Below, in pieces: positions 47,264-56,804 of a stretch of 64,000 nt of DNA. The stretch's first letter is position 1. The number at the start of each line of letters is the position of its first letter. Origin of the DNA: Oceanobacillus luteolus. Its GTDB lineage: Bacteria > Bacillota > Bacilli > Bacillales > Amphibacillaceae. The notes below the pieces were generated by a model. It was not told where the DNA came from. It did not search any database and saw only the letters and a program-made list of their open reading frames with translations. The position numbers were made by a program, and so were the translations under genes. The stretch is taken from contig NZ_JAMBON010000002.1 of the NCBI RefSeq assembly GCF_023715655.1, positions 62,001 through 126,000 of the forward strand, written 5' to 3'.

Positions 47264-49481
47264 GCTGAAAGTTAAACATTTAGTAATGATAGCCTTCACT
47301 GTATTCTTGATCTTTCCTTTGGCTATGATATTCCTGATTCCCCAAATAGAACTGGGTTTGGTGAAATACAAACACTCAACCGGAATCACAGTAGCAAGGG
47401 AACAAGTAATTGAACTCTTGGAAAGTAATATCTTTCCTTCTCAAAAGTACAGCTTAATTCAAAACCATTTGTTAGGTGGGGAATGGCTGGGAGATTACGA
47501 TATTTACGTCGGACCGACCATGTCGACAAGTATCATCGAGGAGGAATCCCAGTTATTCAGTTGGGAAGAGAAGAAGCCATATCTCAATGATTACTTAGAG
47601 AATGGGCCCGTCGATTATCCTTTAATAAATGCTGCGGTGCAACTAGCTGCTGAAGCTGTAAGGAACGGTGATGAAGCAAGGGCCGAGGGAATATATAAAC
47701 TTGCTAAAGAACGATTGAACCATCCTGATTATTCATATTTAATATCTGAATTGGAACTTTCTTTTGTCAAACTTTATATTCAATCGGGCAATCCAGACAA
47801 GGCGGAGAACTTTCTTGAAACAATTGATATCCATAGAGGAGATTTCTATTATCAGGCTGAAAAAGTAAAATACGAGGCGTTGATTCTGTTACACAAAGGT
47901 GAGAATCACGCAGCTCTCACTAAAGTAAAAGAAGGAATGACAGATTTTGAAAAGGCTTGGGACGCGGAAGGAAATGAAGACTCAATTGAATATAGCAAAG
48001 TATATGAAGATTTGGAGCGTTTAAACTACACAATAGATAGCTCCACCGGAGAGTTAACCACCGTGTCAGGAAACATCAGCCGGAAAGATGGAACACCGAT
48101 TGCTCAAGCGGGTGTATTTTTACGTGAGTCATCCATGGTTAATCGTTCAGTGGGCCCAGATGAATTTTATCAAGTGACGACGGATGACTCGGGCAACTTT
48201 GAATTTCAAAATGTTGTAGCTGGGAGCTATCAAATATTCGTAGGATTCCATTACGACCAAATTGATGGATATACTTGGCCAGTTGATTTAAATGATTGGA
48301 TCTATGCAGATGGTGGAGAAATCGCTTATGATATTACGCTTGCCCCACTGATGGAAGTTTATGAACCAGTAAATGGAACTGTACTAAAGGATGATGAAAT
48401 TGAGTTCAGTTGGGAACCTGTGTCTGGAGCTGCATATTATACCCTCCAGTTTAGCATTATTGATGACGGTCTTACTTACAGTTTAGGACTTGACATGGAA
48501 GCGAGAGAAAGCACCATCACTATTCCTGTAGAAAGCATTTATAATCTCGCGTCAAGTTCTATTATGGGTGTAGATGATACAGAATGGGAATATTTTAATC
48601 CAGCCTACTATTTAGGGTTCGAAAACTCTCATGGAGTATATTCATGGAGCGTTCAAGCTTTTGATGAAAAAGGCAATCTAATTACTCGCAGTGATGGTTA
48701 CCGCCTAGCTGGAGACAGTATCGGCAACCTCCCAATATTGTATTTGCAGCAGAGAGAATTAACAAAGGCTGATGAATGGCTTATTGAAGGCAAACTGGAA
48801 GAAGCACTTCGACAATACAAAGAAGATATTGAAGTGAATCCAAAAGATACACACAGCTTGCGGATGATTACGAGAATCATTGGCATACAAGCAGATGGTG
48901 ATTATAGTAAATTATTGGAACTTCAGCTTCCGTACTATAAACAATTGATAGAACTAACAGGTGATCCTAACTATATATTCTGGGTGTTGGATCACTATTA
49001 CACAGAAAGAGATTGGAGAAACTATCAAATCTGGTTTGAAAAGTATAAAGCAGCGTCTGAAGGGGATATTGATCCTTTTGTCAAAAGCTATCATGCAAAT
49101 GCTTTAATGTTTCAAGGTGAATATAAAAAAGCAGCGGAACTCCACAAAGAAGCAATTGAAGCTGGTGGTGACCATCGGTATATAGGTAACTTGTTAGCTT
49201 TAGAGATTTATCTTGGAGCTGATTTTGAAAAGGTAATCGAGCTGGCAAATGTCTATCCTTACCATGAGCACATTGCTGGTTCGGAAGGTTTCGTACACTG
49301 GGCAAGCCTCCTTCAATCTGTGAAGAAAGACGTGGAAGCGGATGAGGAGGCACTGAAAATGCTGAAGCAAGGGCTGAAACTCTACTTTACGGATGAGCAA
49401 GCTGAGCTGGAAAATTGGAAACAAAAAACTTCGAAGAACAATTTCGTGAAGTTAATAAATTTATTAGAAGTTATGAATTAA
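47247..49481 (+). CDS. Large membrane-anchored TPR / carboxypeptidase-regulatory-like domain protein
   Basis: 744 residues. One N-terminal membrane anchor (about 11-33, HLVMIAFTVFLIFPLAMIFLIP) leaves the rest outside. Then come TPR-like helices (about 125-260), a carboxypeptidase regulatory-like beta domain (about 270-360: VSGNISRKDGTPIAQAGVFL, DDSGNFEFQNVVAGSYQIFVG) and a fibronectin-III-like domain (about 365-480: VYEPVNGTVLKDDEIEFSWEPV). C-terminal TPRs follow (about 505-740: WLIEGKLEEALRQYKEDIEV, ANALMFQGEYKKAAELHKEA). It is translationally coupled to the anti-sigma gene and may be the sensor or principal target of that system. No enzymatic motif was seen. Confidence 0.8.
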   Translation: MKSSVKLKVKHLVMIAFTVFLIFPLAMIFLIPQIELGLVKYKHSTGITVAREQVIELLESNIFPSQKYSLIQNHLLGGEWLGDYDIYVGPTMSTSIIEEESQLFSWEEKKPYLNDYLENGPVDYPLINAAVQLAAEAVRNGDEARAEGIYKLAKERLNHPDYSYLISELELSFVKLYIQSGNPDKAENFLETIDIHRGDFYYQAEKVKYEALILLHKGENHAALTKVKEGMTDFEKAWDAEGNEDSIEYSKVYEDLERLNYTIDSSTGELTTVSGNISRKDGTPIAQAGVFLRESSMVNRSVGPDEFYQVTTDDSGNFEFQNVVAGSYQIFVGFHYDQIDGYTWPVDLNDWIYADGGEIAYDITLAPLMEVYEPVNGTVLKDDEIEFSWEPVSGAAYYTLQFSIIDDGLTYSLGLDMEARESTITIPVESIYNLASSSIMGVDDTEWEYFNPAYYLGFENSHGVYSWSVQAFDEKGNLITRSDGYRLAGDSIGNLPILYLQQRELTKADEWLIEGKLEEALRQYKEDIEVNPKDTHSLRMITRIIGIQADGDYSKLLELQLPYYKQLIELTGDPNYIFWVLDHYYTERDWRNYQIWFEKYKAASEGDIDPFVKSYHANALMFQGEYKKAAELHKEAIEAGGDHRYIGNLLALEIYLGADFEKVIELANVYPYHEHIAGSEGFVHWASLLQSVKKDVEADEEALKMLKQGLKLYFTDEQAELENWKQKTSKNNFVKLINLLEVMN

Positions 49482-49485
49482 TAAC

Positions 49486-49522
49486 AAAGCAGCGTGAAGC
49501 AAATGAATCCACACGCTGCTTT
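49486..49522. terminator. Bidirectional terminator between TPR protein and hemolysin III
   Basis: AAAGCAGCGTG and CACGCTGCTTT are perfectly complementary over 11 bases. Confidence 0.85.
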
Positions 49523-49543
49523 ACTATATGAAAATGAGCGATA

Positions 49544-50191
49544 CTACAAGACATACCAGTACACACAAATGAAATGAAAAAAACTGCCGAAAAGAATAAA
49601 GATATGAAAAATCTCATGGAAACCCCAATTTTTTATTTGGAGGAATTTCGGTTTAAATCCATAAATGATTCCACCAACCGTGTAGGCAATCCCACCGAGG
49701 ATAAGGTAAGCCATCCCGCCCGTACCAAGGGAAGGTGCCAATTCACCGGTGAAAAAGATAACGAGCCAGCCCATCACCAGGTAGATGGATGTGGACAACC
49801 ATCTAGGAGATGAAAACCAAGTTAATTTGAATATGACACCAAGTAATGCAAGACCATTAATTACACAGAATAATATCCAACCTAAAGTGTTATTTAACGT
49901 AATTAAACAAAAAGGGGTGTATGTCCCAGCGATTAATACAAATATCATGGAATGGTCAATTCTTCGTAACCAAGAAATCACTTTATCCTTTGCAATCACC
50001 ATATGATAAGTTGCTGAAGCAGAGTAAAGCAATATCATACTGACTCCAAAAATAATCACTGCCAAAAGTCCCAACATGGAATGCCCCTCAGATACTGCCT
50101 TAACAATCAGCGCAATAAGTCCGATTAGAGCAAAAATGGCTCCGGCTAAGTGGGTAAAGCTATTAATCGGTTCCCTTACATATTGATTCAT
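49544..50191 (-). CDS. Hemolysin III family (PAQR-like) membrane protein
   Basis: 215 residues with seven hydrophobic segments. REPINSFTHLAGAIFAL opens the protein with the family's SxxxH element. SATYHMV, the RRIDHSMIFVLIAGTYTPF block and HEIFHIFILFGSFFHFI near the end carry the metal-type histidines and serine of the HlyIII/PAQR superfamily. The family is ubiquitous in Bacilli (YplQ). Some members were reported to lyse red cells when overproduced, but the native role is unknown. Single minus-strand gene. Confidence 0.93.
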   Translation of the reverse strand: MNQYVREPINSFTHLAGAIFALIGLIALIVKAVSEGHSMLGLLAVIIFGVSMILLYSASATYHMVIAKDKVISWLRRIDHSMIFVLIAGTYTPFCLITLNNTLGWILFCVINGLALLGVIFKLTWFSSPRWLSTSIYLVMGWLVIFFTGELAPSLGTGGMAYLILGGIAYTVGGIIYGFKPKFLQIKNWGFHEIFHIFILFGSFFHFICVYWYVL

Positions 50192-50332
50192 TAATATACC
50201 CCTTCCTCTACATAATGTAGTTTTAAAAACTATATCATCGTGTTATAATGATTTATATCATAGTTCGCGATAAGTCGTCAACTATAAAATTGATAGCATA
50301 ATACTTGGCTATTTGTAAAGAGGAGAAGAATA

Positions 50333-50917
50333 ATGGAAGATAATATAAAAGAAATGATGGAGAATTTGCATTTGGATTCAAAGTTAACGATGGATGATAT
50401 ACCCAATCTTGATTTATACATGGACCAAGTCATTCAACTATTCGAGAACAAGTACGCAGCAGCAAAGCGAAATGAGGAAGAAAAAATATTAACAAAAACG
50501 ATGATCAACAATTACTCGAAAGGAAAATTATTCTTCCCGATAAAAAATAAAAAATATTCACCAGAGCATGTCATGCTCATTAATATGATCTATGAAATGA
50601 AAACAAGTCTATCTATTCGTGATATCAAGCAAACATTGGACCCACTCAATAACCGTATGATGAAGGAAGAATTTGAGTTGAATCCAATTTACGAGTTCTT
50701 CTTAGAACTAACTGAAAAAAATTTGGAACGCTTTTCCAATGACAGTAATGAGATAATCAATGAAGTAAAAAAATCTAGTGATGCGTTACAAGAAGACGAT
50801 GATTACTGGAATAAATTTTTCCTTATTCTCTCATTTGTAAACATGAGTAATTATTATTGCCGAGTTGCAGAGGCTCTCGTTGATGAAATGGAAAGTAAGG
50901 AATTGAAAAAAGACTAA
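50333..50917 (+). CDS. DUF1836 domain protein
   Basis: 194 residues from ATG 50333 after GAGGAGAAG. LTMDDIPNLDLYMDQVIQLFE then LTKTMINNYSKGKLFFPIKNKKYSPEHVMLINMIYEMK are the DUF1836 pattern; the second stretch resembles a MerR-like winged-helix in which KG.L.p..KN..Ys..h is the wing-helix junction. It may therefore bind DNA, but that is inference. The C-terminal half is helical, with no membrane segment. No partner gene is coupled to it. Confidence 0.85.
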   Translation: MEDNIKEMMENLHLDSKLTMDDIPNLDLYMDQVIQLFENKYAAAKRNEEEKILTKTMINNYSKGKLFFPIKNKKYSPEHVMLINMIYEMKTSLSIRDIKQTLDPLNNRMMKEEFELNPIYEFFLELTEKNLERFSNDSNEIINEVKKSSDALQEDDDYWNKFFLILSFVNMSNYYCRVAEALVDEMESKELKKD

Positions 50918-50970
50918 CATGTGTTTCATATGATAAACTAAAGGAAAAAAATTAGAGAGGGAGAATGACA

Positions 50971-52026
50971 TTGACGGCATACCCTAAAATAAACGAAACA
51001 CTAAATATGATTAAAGAACTGGTTTCCATCCCTAGTCCATCGGGTAATACGACAAAAGTAATTTCTTTTATTGAAACGGAATTAAATAAACTAGGTATAA
51101 GCAATAGAAGAAACCGCAAAGGCGGACTGATTGCAACAATTCCAGGCGAGAATGATAAAGATCACCGCATGCTCACTGCACATGTTGATACATTAGGGGC
51201 GATGGTGAAAGAGATTAAGAGTAATGGCCGTTTACGTTTAGATTTAATTGGCGGTTTCACATATAACTCCATCGAAGGTGAATACTGTGAGATTGAAACC
51301 TCCACAGGCCAGATTGTTACTGGGACAATTTTACTTCATCAGACCTCTGTCCATGTATATAAAGATGCAGGCAGTGCAAAGCGCAGTCAGGAGAATATGG
51401 AAGTGAGAATTGACGCACGGGTAGAAAATGCGGAAGACGTGCGAAAGCTCGGTATAGAGGTTGGTGATTTTGTTTCATTCGATCCTCGAGTGGAAATTAC
51501 CGATAATGGTTTTATTAAATCCCGTCATTTGGATGATAAGGCAAGTGTTGCGATGTTGATCCAGCTGATAAAAAGAATAAAAGCAGAAAATATCAAGCTT
51601 CCTTATACCACTCATTTTTTAATTTCAAATAATGAGGAGATAGGTTATGGGGGGAATTCGAATATCACTCCAGAAACTGTAGAGTATTTAGCTGTCGATA
51701 TGGGGGCAATGGGTGATGGCCAGTCTACAGATGAATATACAGTTTCCATTTGTGTCAAGGATGCGAGCGGCCCGTATCACTATGGACTAAGGAAAAAATT
51801 GGTGGAGTTAGCTCAGAAACATGAAATCGGCTATAAGCTAGATATCTATCCATATTACGGCTCTGATGCATCAGCAGCAATCCGGAGTGGACATGATATT
51901 GTCCATGGTCTGATAGGACCAGGAATCGATTCATCCCATGCTTACGAACGGACCCACGAAGATGCATTGCGAAACACGGAAGAATTACTATATCACTATA
52001 TCCAATCAAGCCTAGTGGAATTATGA
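50971..52026 (+). CDS. M42 family metallopeptidase (glutamyl aminopeptidase / YsdC type)
   Basis: 351 residues from TTG 50971, eight bases after the GAGAGGGAG stretch; ATG 50965 is nearly on top of it. VSIPSPSGNTTKVI, TAHVDTLGAMV (metal histidine and aspartate), SRHLDDKASVAML (bridging aspartate), NNEEIGYGG (catalytic glutamate pair), DMGAMGDGQ and GIDSSHAYERTHEDA (last metal histidine) define the M42 co-catalytic dizinc peptidases. They form tetrahedral dodecamers that trim peptides in the cytosol. It could help process peptides brought in by Opp. Confidence 0.93.
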   Translation: MTAYPKINETLNMIKELVSIPSPSGNTTKVISFIETELNKLGISNRRNRKGGLIATIPGENDKDHRMLTAHVDTLGAMVKEIKSNGRLRLDLIGGFTYNSIEGEYCEIETSTGQIVTGTILLHQTSVHVYKDAGSAKRSQENMEVRIDARVENAEDVRKLGIEVGDFVSFDPRVEITDNGFIKSRHLDDKASVAMLIQLIKRIKAENIKLPYTTHFLISNNEEIGYGGNSNITPETVEYLAVDMGAMGDGQSTDEYTVSICVKDASGPYHYGLRKKLVELAQKHEIGYKLDIYPYYGSDASAAIRSGHDIVHGLIGPGIDSSHAYERTHEDALRNTEELLYHYIQSSLVEL

Positions 52027-52091
52027 AAAAATACTTGTACAGATAGCTTGATTGGAATTAGCAATGTTCCAAAAGGAAAGCAGGTTTCTAC

Positions 52092-53087
52092 ATGAAATTA
52101 AGTATTTTGGATCAAGTCCCCATTCCGAATGGTAAATCAGCGCAAGATGCACTAGAAGCCACGATTGAGTTAGCCGAACTTGCAGATAAGCTGGGCTACC
52201 ATCGCTATTGGATTGCTGAACATCATGACTTCGATGGTTTAGCGAGCCCAGCTCCCGATATTCTGCTTGGAATTATTGGACATAAAACAAAACGGATTCG
52301 AATCGGCTCAGGTGCAGTTTTACTGCCAAACTATAAACCATATAATATTGCAGAGCGTTATCATTTATTGGCAACATTATATCCTGGAAGGGTTGATCTT
52401 GGCTTGGGCCGAGCACCTGGTGGTTCAGCTGAAGCTTCTATAGCATTGGTCGATAATTTTCTTGAGCAAGTGAAAATGTATGAGCAGAAATTGGAGGAGT
52501 TGCTGCATTTTCTAAATGGAGATTTTCCTGAAGACAACATCTTCCATAAAGTAAAGGCACAACCTGTTCCAAAGGAGAAACCAGTTCCGTGGTTGCTTGG
52601 TACAAGTATGAAGAGCGCGGTTTTAGCATCAGAAAAAAGGTTGCCTTATGTGTTCGGAGATTTTATGAGTGGAGAAGATGGACCATCCATTGTGAAGGAA
52701 TATCGTGATCGTTTCCGAAATGCAGAGCCAAAGGTAATGGTAACTGTTAATGTGATTTGTGCTGAGACTACGGAAGAGGCTATGGAGTTGGCAAAGAGTA
52801 ATCAAGTATGGAAGTTGATGCAGTCAAAAGGAGAAGGAAACGGTAAGGTGCCCACCGTTAAAGAAGTATTGGAATATAATTTTAGTGATGAAGATCTTGA
52901 TTCCCTTCGAACGTCCAATCACCGGCAAATAATCGGTAACCCGAGAGAAGTACGCGAGTCACTAGAGGAATTACGAGAATTATATGGTACTGATGAGTTT
53001 ATGGTCCTAACAATCACTCATGATACTGATGCAAGAAAGGCTTCTTATGAACTGATTGCCCGTGAATTTAATTTAAGAAAGTCGTAA
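52092..53087 (+). CDS. Luciferase-like (LLM class) flavin-dependent oxidoreductase
   Basis: 331 residues from ATG 52092. LSILDQVPIPNGKSAQDALEATIELAELADKLGYHRYWIAEHH is the typical opening of the MsnO8/YwcH group of bacterial luciferase-like monooxygenases, followed by RIGSGAVLLPNYKPYNIAERYHLLATLYPGRVDLGLGRAPGG, the flavin-binding region. They use FMNH2 supplied by a separate reductase. The substrate is unknown. AAAGGAAAGCAGG stands before the start. It may be co-transcribed with the M42 peptidase gene 66 bases upstream. Confidence 0.92.
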   Translation: MKLSILDQVPIPNGKSAQDALEATIELAELADKLGYHRYWIAEHHDFDGLASPAPDILLGIIGHKTKRIRIGSGAVLLPNYKPYNIAERYHLLATLYPGRVDLGLGRAPGGSAEASIALVDNFLEQVKMYEQKLEELLHFLNGDFPEDNIFHKVKAQPVPKEKPVPWLLGTSMKSAVLASEKRLPYVFGDFMSGEDGPSIVKEYRDRFRNAEPKVMVTVNVICAETTEEAMELAKSNQVWKLMQSKGEGNGKVPTVKEVLEYNFSDEDLDSLRTSNHRQIIGNPREVRESLEELRELYGTDEFMVLTITHDTDARKASYELIAREFNLRKS

Positions 53088-53192
53088 TTTACATTCACAA
53101 ATACATAATTCATCAGTAATGAACTATATTTAATAGAGGACAGGCTTTATCATTAATAAAGCATTTTACTCTGGATGATCAGGGAGGTTATT

Positions 53193-53804
53193 ATGCAAAC
53201 TTGGGTTACGGATGTGATGGAACAGTTCGGCTATCTTGGGATTTTTCTCATGATGACATTGGAGAACCTATTTCCACCTATACCATCTGAAATTGTCCTT
53301 CCATTTGGGGGATTTCTCACTACGTATACAAATCTCACAGTAGTTGGCGTCATTACGGCAGCGACCTTGGGTTCAGTTATTGGAGCAATGATTTTATACA
53401 GTATTGGCCTCCTGGTTGATGTGGAACGATTGGAGAAAATAGTCGATCGTTATGGACATATTCTTCGATTGAAAAGAGAAGATATTCATAAAGCGGATGC
53501 ATGGTTTGATAAATACGGTTATTGGACGGTGTTTTTCTGCCGGATGGTGCCGCTTATCCGCAGTCTCATCTCGATTCCAGCCGGAATGTCGAACATGAAA
53601 TTCACGGTATTTATACTGCTGACAACGATAGGGACGTTAATCTGGAACGTTATCCTGGTATCCATCGGAGTTGTACTAGGGGAGAATTGGCAGGATATAT
53701 TAAGTTTTATGGATGTATATTCAACCATCGTTTATGTCTTGTTGTTTGTTGGGTTGGTACTATTCATTTACTGGTATATAAAAAAACGAAGAAAACAAAA
53801 ATAG
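53193..53804 (+). CDS. DedA family membrane protein
   Basis: 203 residues from ATG 53193 behind GGGAGG. MMTLENLFPPIPSEIVLPFGGF is the first DedA motif (re-entrant segment with conserved glutamate and prolines). The second, FFCRMVPLIRSLISIPAGMSNMKF, holds the essential arginines. Four or five membrane segments are visible and the C-terminus is basic (KKRRKQK). DedA/SNARE-associated proteins help recycle undecaprenyl phosphate or other polar lipids across the membrane. Its neighbourhood beside the envelope-stress lia operon fits a cell-envelope role. Confidence 0.94.
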   Translation: MQTWVTDVMEQFGYLGIFLMMTLENLFPPIPSEIVLPFGGFLTTYTNLTVVGVITAATLGSVIGAMILYSIGLLVDVERLEKIVDRYGHILRLKREDIHKADAWFDKYGYWTVFFCRMVPLIRSLISIPAGMSNMKFTVFILLTTIGTLIWNVILVSIGVVLGENWQDILSFMDVYSTIVYVLLFVGLVLFIYWYIKKRRKQK

Positions 53805-53830
53805 AATGGCAGAAGTGCCATTCTATTTTT
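53801..53830 (+). terminator. Terminator after dedA-like gene
   Basis: ATAGAATGGCA, GAAG, TGCCATTCTAT, then TTTTT; it overlaps the stop codon. Confidence 0.9.
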
Positions 53831-53856
53831 GTTGCTCTTACAATATCAAACAGTCT

Positions 53857-53881
53857 TAGTTCAAATACGCCTCTAGGCCTA
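53857..53881 (+). promoter_or_regulatory. Candidate LiaR-binding region upstream of liaI
   Basis: The stretch TAGTTCAAATACGCCTCTAG followed by GCCTA resembles, as I remember it, the LiaR site of the B. subtilis liaI promoter (GATACGACTCCGGTC core). It lies about 85 bases before liaI. The match is from memory and needs alignment. Confidence 0.4.
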
Positions 53882-53963
53882 CTGCAAAATATATCTGTGG
53901 CTCATTATCTTGAATGTAAAATCACGATAAGATGAAGTCAAGATCAAGAAAGGAGGCAATGCA

Positions 53964-54308
53964 ATGAAGAAATTTCTACTTTTTGTTGGAGGATTAATCG
54001 CATTTTTCGTGTTACTTGCGAATTTAGGACCAATGGTGATATTTGGTTTAAGTATTTGGCTCCTCTATATTGTGTTTAAAAAGTTTATGCAGGCCGATTC
54101 GACTGGCGCAAAAATAGGATGGATCATCCTTGGGTTGTTTATTTTAAGCATCAGTCTGGCCAATATCTATGCATTGATAGGTGTTGTGGCGATTTACACA
54201 CTGTATTTAATTTGGAAGAGCTGGAAAGAAGAGCCGGAGATTTACACGAATAAGGATTACGACCCATTTACCAATTTCGAGAATGAGTGGGCTGAATTAA
54301 ATCGATAA
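53964..54308 (+). CDS. liaI: LiaI-like membrane protein of the envelope-stress operon
   Basis: 114 residues from ATG 53964 after AAAGGAGGC. Three hydrophobic stretches (about 4-20, 22-41, 54-83) and a short charged tail (EEPEIYTNKDYDPFTNFENEWAELN) are visible. Sequence alone gives only a small membrane protein. The identity comes from place: first gene of an operon with PspA-like liaH, then liaF-liaS-liaR. In B. subtilis LiaI anchors LiaH complexes to the membrane under cell-wall stress. The gene is 16 bases from liaH. Confidence 0.8.
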   Translation: MKKFLLFVGGLIAFFVLLANLGPMVIFGLSIWLLYIVFKKFMQADSTGAKIGWIILGLFILSISLANIYALIGVVAIYTLYLIWKSWKEEPEIYTNKDYDPFTNFENEWAELNR

Positions 54309-54324
54309 AAGGAGAGAATAAAAT

Positions 54325-54963
54325 ATGACAACAAATATTTTCACGAGAATGATGGACAGTATTTCTTCAGATTTACATCATCTAATGGATAAAAAGGAAG
54401 AGAAAAACCCGATTGCAGCATTAAATCACTATTTGCGTCAGAGCGAGCAGGAGAAGGAAAAGGTAAGAAAACTAATTGAACGTCAATATAAACTGAAAGA
54501 TGAGTTTTCAAGTGAATATCTAAAAGCGCAAGATTTGGCGGATAAACGCTTAAAACAAGCGGAAATAGCTGAAAAAGCAGGGGAAACTTCAATGCACGAG
54601 TTTGCGATGAAAGAACATGAGGAGTACCAAAGTCGTGCAAACCGCTTAAAAGTCAGTCGTGAAGAAGCAATTGAGCAACTGATTTCATTGGAGCAAAAGT
54701 ATGAAGAAATGAAGCATCGATTAAAGGATATGCATATGCGTCGTATGGAATTAATGGGCCGGGAAAATATCGCACGGGCTAATCAACGGATCAATCAAGT
54801 GATTGAAGATGTATCAGACAAACCTTTTGCAAAATTTGCTGAACTGGAACAATATATTGAGAACCTTGAATATCAAGTGAACAGTGCATACTATAAAAGC
54901 ACATTCGACAGTAAAATTGCTAAGCTTGAAAAGGAATTGCTAGAAAAAGAAAACACCAAATAA
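54325..54963 (+). CDS. liaH: PspA/IM30 family phage-shock protein (LiaH)
   Basis: 212 residues from ATG 54325 after AAAGGAGAG. Almost entirely heptad-rich helix, as expected of PspA/Vipp1/ESCRT-III-like proteins: NIFTRMMDSISSDLHHLMDK, then NPIAALNHYLRQSEQEKEKVRKLI with the conserved helical hairpin. LiaH forms large rings that protect the membrane during antibiotic attack. It follows liaI and is separated from liaF by a hairpin, so it can be induced far above the signalling genes. Confidence 0.93.
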   Translation: MTTNIFTRMMDSISSDLHHLMDKKEEKNPIAALNHYLRQSEQEKEKVRKLIERQYKLKDEFSSEYLKAQDLADKRLKQAEIAEKAGETSMHEFAMKEHEEYQSRANRLKVSREEAIEQLISLEQKYEEMKHRLKDMHMRRMELMGRENIARANQRINQVIEDVSDKPFAKFAELEQYIENLEYQVNSAYYKSTFDSKIAKLEKELLEKENTK

Positions 54964-54978
54964 ACGTGATATACTAAT

Positions 54979-55003
54979 AAGGCGTAGATTCCATCTGCGC
55001 CTT
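54979..55003 (+). terminator. Hairpin attenuator between liaH and liaF
   Basis: AAGGCGTAGA, TTCCA, TCTGCGCCTT; the following T content is low. In B. subtilis a leaky terminator after liaH limits read-through into the signalling genes, which supports the same role here. Confidence 0.6.
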
Positions 55004-55032
55004 GAATTATTAAGAAAAGAAGGAGGCCAGCA

Positions 55033-55758
55033 ATGTTTAAACATTTTACTACAAAAAATTATAACTGGATATTAATCATTGGTGTCATCCTTCTTTTGAT
55101 TGAGTTTGTGTTTTCTTTTGGAGGAGCAATCATCCCTACGATTATATCTGGATTTTTCGTCTACGTCGGTTGGAAAAGCTTTAACCAACTCTGGGGGAAG
55201 ATAGTTTTCTGGATTTCTTTAATTAGTATGATCTTTTCCATTTTGAGTCTTATGGCTGTCAGATTTATCATCTTTGCAGCAATCGTCATTTTTGTAATGA
55301 AGTTTTACGAGTCGACGAAGAAAGCAGTAAAAATTGCCCCGGTGCTCCCTGGTACTTCTAACCATGAACCACTCAGTAGAATGGAGCCTTTATTCGACCA
55401 TACTTTCTTTGATGATCAGTTTACAGAGGAAACACCTTACCAGTGGCGCGATGTGAATATCCATGGGCTGATGGGGGATCGGATGATTGATTTAAGCAAT
55501 ACGGTGATCCCTAATGATACAGCAGTCATTTCCATTCGCCATGGACTTGGCAATATTGAAATCCTAGTACCGTATGAAGTGGAGATTAGCTTCCATCATA
55601 GTACGGTGTTTGGAAATGTGAGAGTTTTTCATGAAAACCATGAGAAAATATTCAATAAATCTATATTTTATCAAACAGCACAATATGATACAGCAGCAAC
55701 AAGGGTTAAAATCATCACCTCTTTATTTTCTGGGGATATTGAGGTGAAACGTATATGA
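55033..55758 (+). CDS. liaF: LiaF-like inhibitor of the LiaRS two-component system
   Basis: 241 residues from ATG 55033 after AAGGAGG. Four hydrophobic segments fill the first about 95 residues. The C-terminal domain (about 125-241; YQWRDVNIHGLMGDRMIDLSNTVIPNDTAVISIRHGLGNIEILVP) is the cell-wall-active antibiotics response (DUF2154) domain. LiaF keeps LiaS in phosphatase mode in the absence of stress. The stop overlaps the liaS start by four bases. The gene liaG, present in B. subtilis, is missing here. Confidence 0.92.
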   Translation: MFKHFTTKNYNWILIIGVILLLIEFVFSFGGAIIPTIISGFFVYVGWKSFNQLWGKIVFWISLISMIFSILSLMAVRFIIFAAIVIFVMKFYESTKKAVKIAPVLPGTSNHEPLSRMEPLFDHTFFDDQFTEETPYQWRDVNIHGLMGDRMIDLSNTVIPNDTAVISIRHGLGNIEILVPYEVEISFHHSTVFGNVRVFHENHEKIFNKSIFYQTAQYDTAATRVKIITSLFSGDIEVKRI

Positions 55759-56804
55759 GTACGGTGATTCGTCATATTTTATCTGGAATATTGTTTAGTT
55801 TTTTGCTTACTATAGCTATATTGACTCTTGTATTTCATCTATTTCCTCCTGAATCATATGCTGTTTTATGGGAGAAGGAAATTGGCAATGTAGCATTTAT
55901 TATCTGGTTATTAGGATTTGTGTTGGCTGGTGGGACGATATTTGGAATCTCCACAGGCTGGTATTGGAAGCAAAGACTTTATCGAATCGAACGCAAACTT
56001 GATAAGCTTAGTAAAGGTCAAAGGATTGATGATGAAAAGGAACCATATCATGAATTGAAAAGTATTGAAAAACGCCTAGAACTAATACAAACACGTATCG
56101 ATCAACAAACAGAATTCGCACAAAAGATTGCAACAGAACGGGCAGAAGAAAGGGAAAAAAGTCTCCAGGAAATTGTTGTGCAAGAAAGGAATCGATTGGC
56201 TCGTGAGCTTCATGATTCCGTCAGCCAGCAACTTTTTGCGGCATCCATGATGATGGCTGCAATAAATCTGCATGATTTACCTGGAGACCATGAGATAAAG
56301 AAAAAAATGCAGCTTGTTGAAAAAATGCTTCAACAGTCCCAACTGGAGATGAGGGCTTTATTATTACATCTGCGTCCTGTTGCATTAAAAGGTAAATCAC
56401 TTGTTGAAGGAATAGAAGAACTTCTTCGTGAAATGAAACAAAAAGTCTCCATGGATATTACTTGGACCGTAGAAGAATTATCAGTAGATAAAGGGATTGA
56501 GGATCAACTATTCCGTATCATGCAAGAAGCAATGTCAAATACACTACGTCATGCCATGGCAACAAGCTTTCATGTATTACTGATCAAAAGAGAAGACACG
56601 GTGATATTGCGCATTTCAGATGATGGTATTGGTTTTGATATGGAAAGAATGAAGACAGGATCCTACGGAATGCAGAATATGCGTGAACGTGCTTATGAGA
56701 TAGGTGGTACATTCAAAGTTGTCAGTCTGCCGAATCAAGGTACAAAACTTGAAGTAAAAGTCCCGATACCAACTGAAACGAAAGGTAGGAAAGTAAATGA
56801 TTAG
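55755..56804 (+). CDS. liaS: Sensor histidine kinase LiaS
   Basis: 349 residues. Two membrane segments (about 7-29 and 44-66) with a short outside loop make an intramembrane-sensing kinase. A HAMP-like coiled coil (about 70-135) leads to the HisKA_3 dimerisation region [18 protein letters not shown] with its phospho-accepting histidine. The HATPase lobe has [11 protein letters not shown] (N box) and ISDDGIGFD (G1 box). It responds to lipid-II-cycle antibiotics in relatives. It overlaps liaR by eight bases. Confidence 0.94.
   Translation: MSTVIRHILSGILFSFLLTIAILTLVFHLFPPESYAVLWEKEIGNVAFIIWLLGFVLAGGTIFGISTGWYWKQRLYRIERKLDKLSKGQRIDDEKEPYHELKSIEKRLELIQTRIDQQTEFAQKIATERAEEREKSLQEIVVQERNRLARELHDSVSQQLFAASMMMAAINLHDLPGDHEIKKKMQLVEKMLQQSQLEMRALLLHLRPVALKGKSLVEGIEELLREMKQKVSMDITWTVEELSVDKGIEDQLFRIMQEAMSNTLRHAMATSFHVLLIKREDTVILRISDDGIGFDMERMKTGSYGMQNMRERAYEIGGTFKVVSLPNQGTKLEVKVPIPTETKGRKVND

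Noticed and set aside
49574-50006. Plus-strand frames opposite hemolysin III
   Set aside because: Shadows of a strongly supported minus-strand gene with clear family motifs.
53522-53935. 137-codon plus-strand frame
   Set aside because: It is a shifted frame inside the DedA gene running through its terminator; no binding site.
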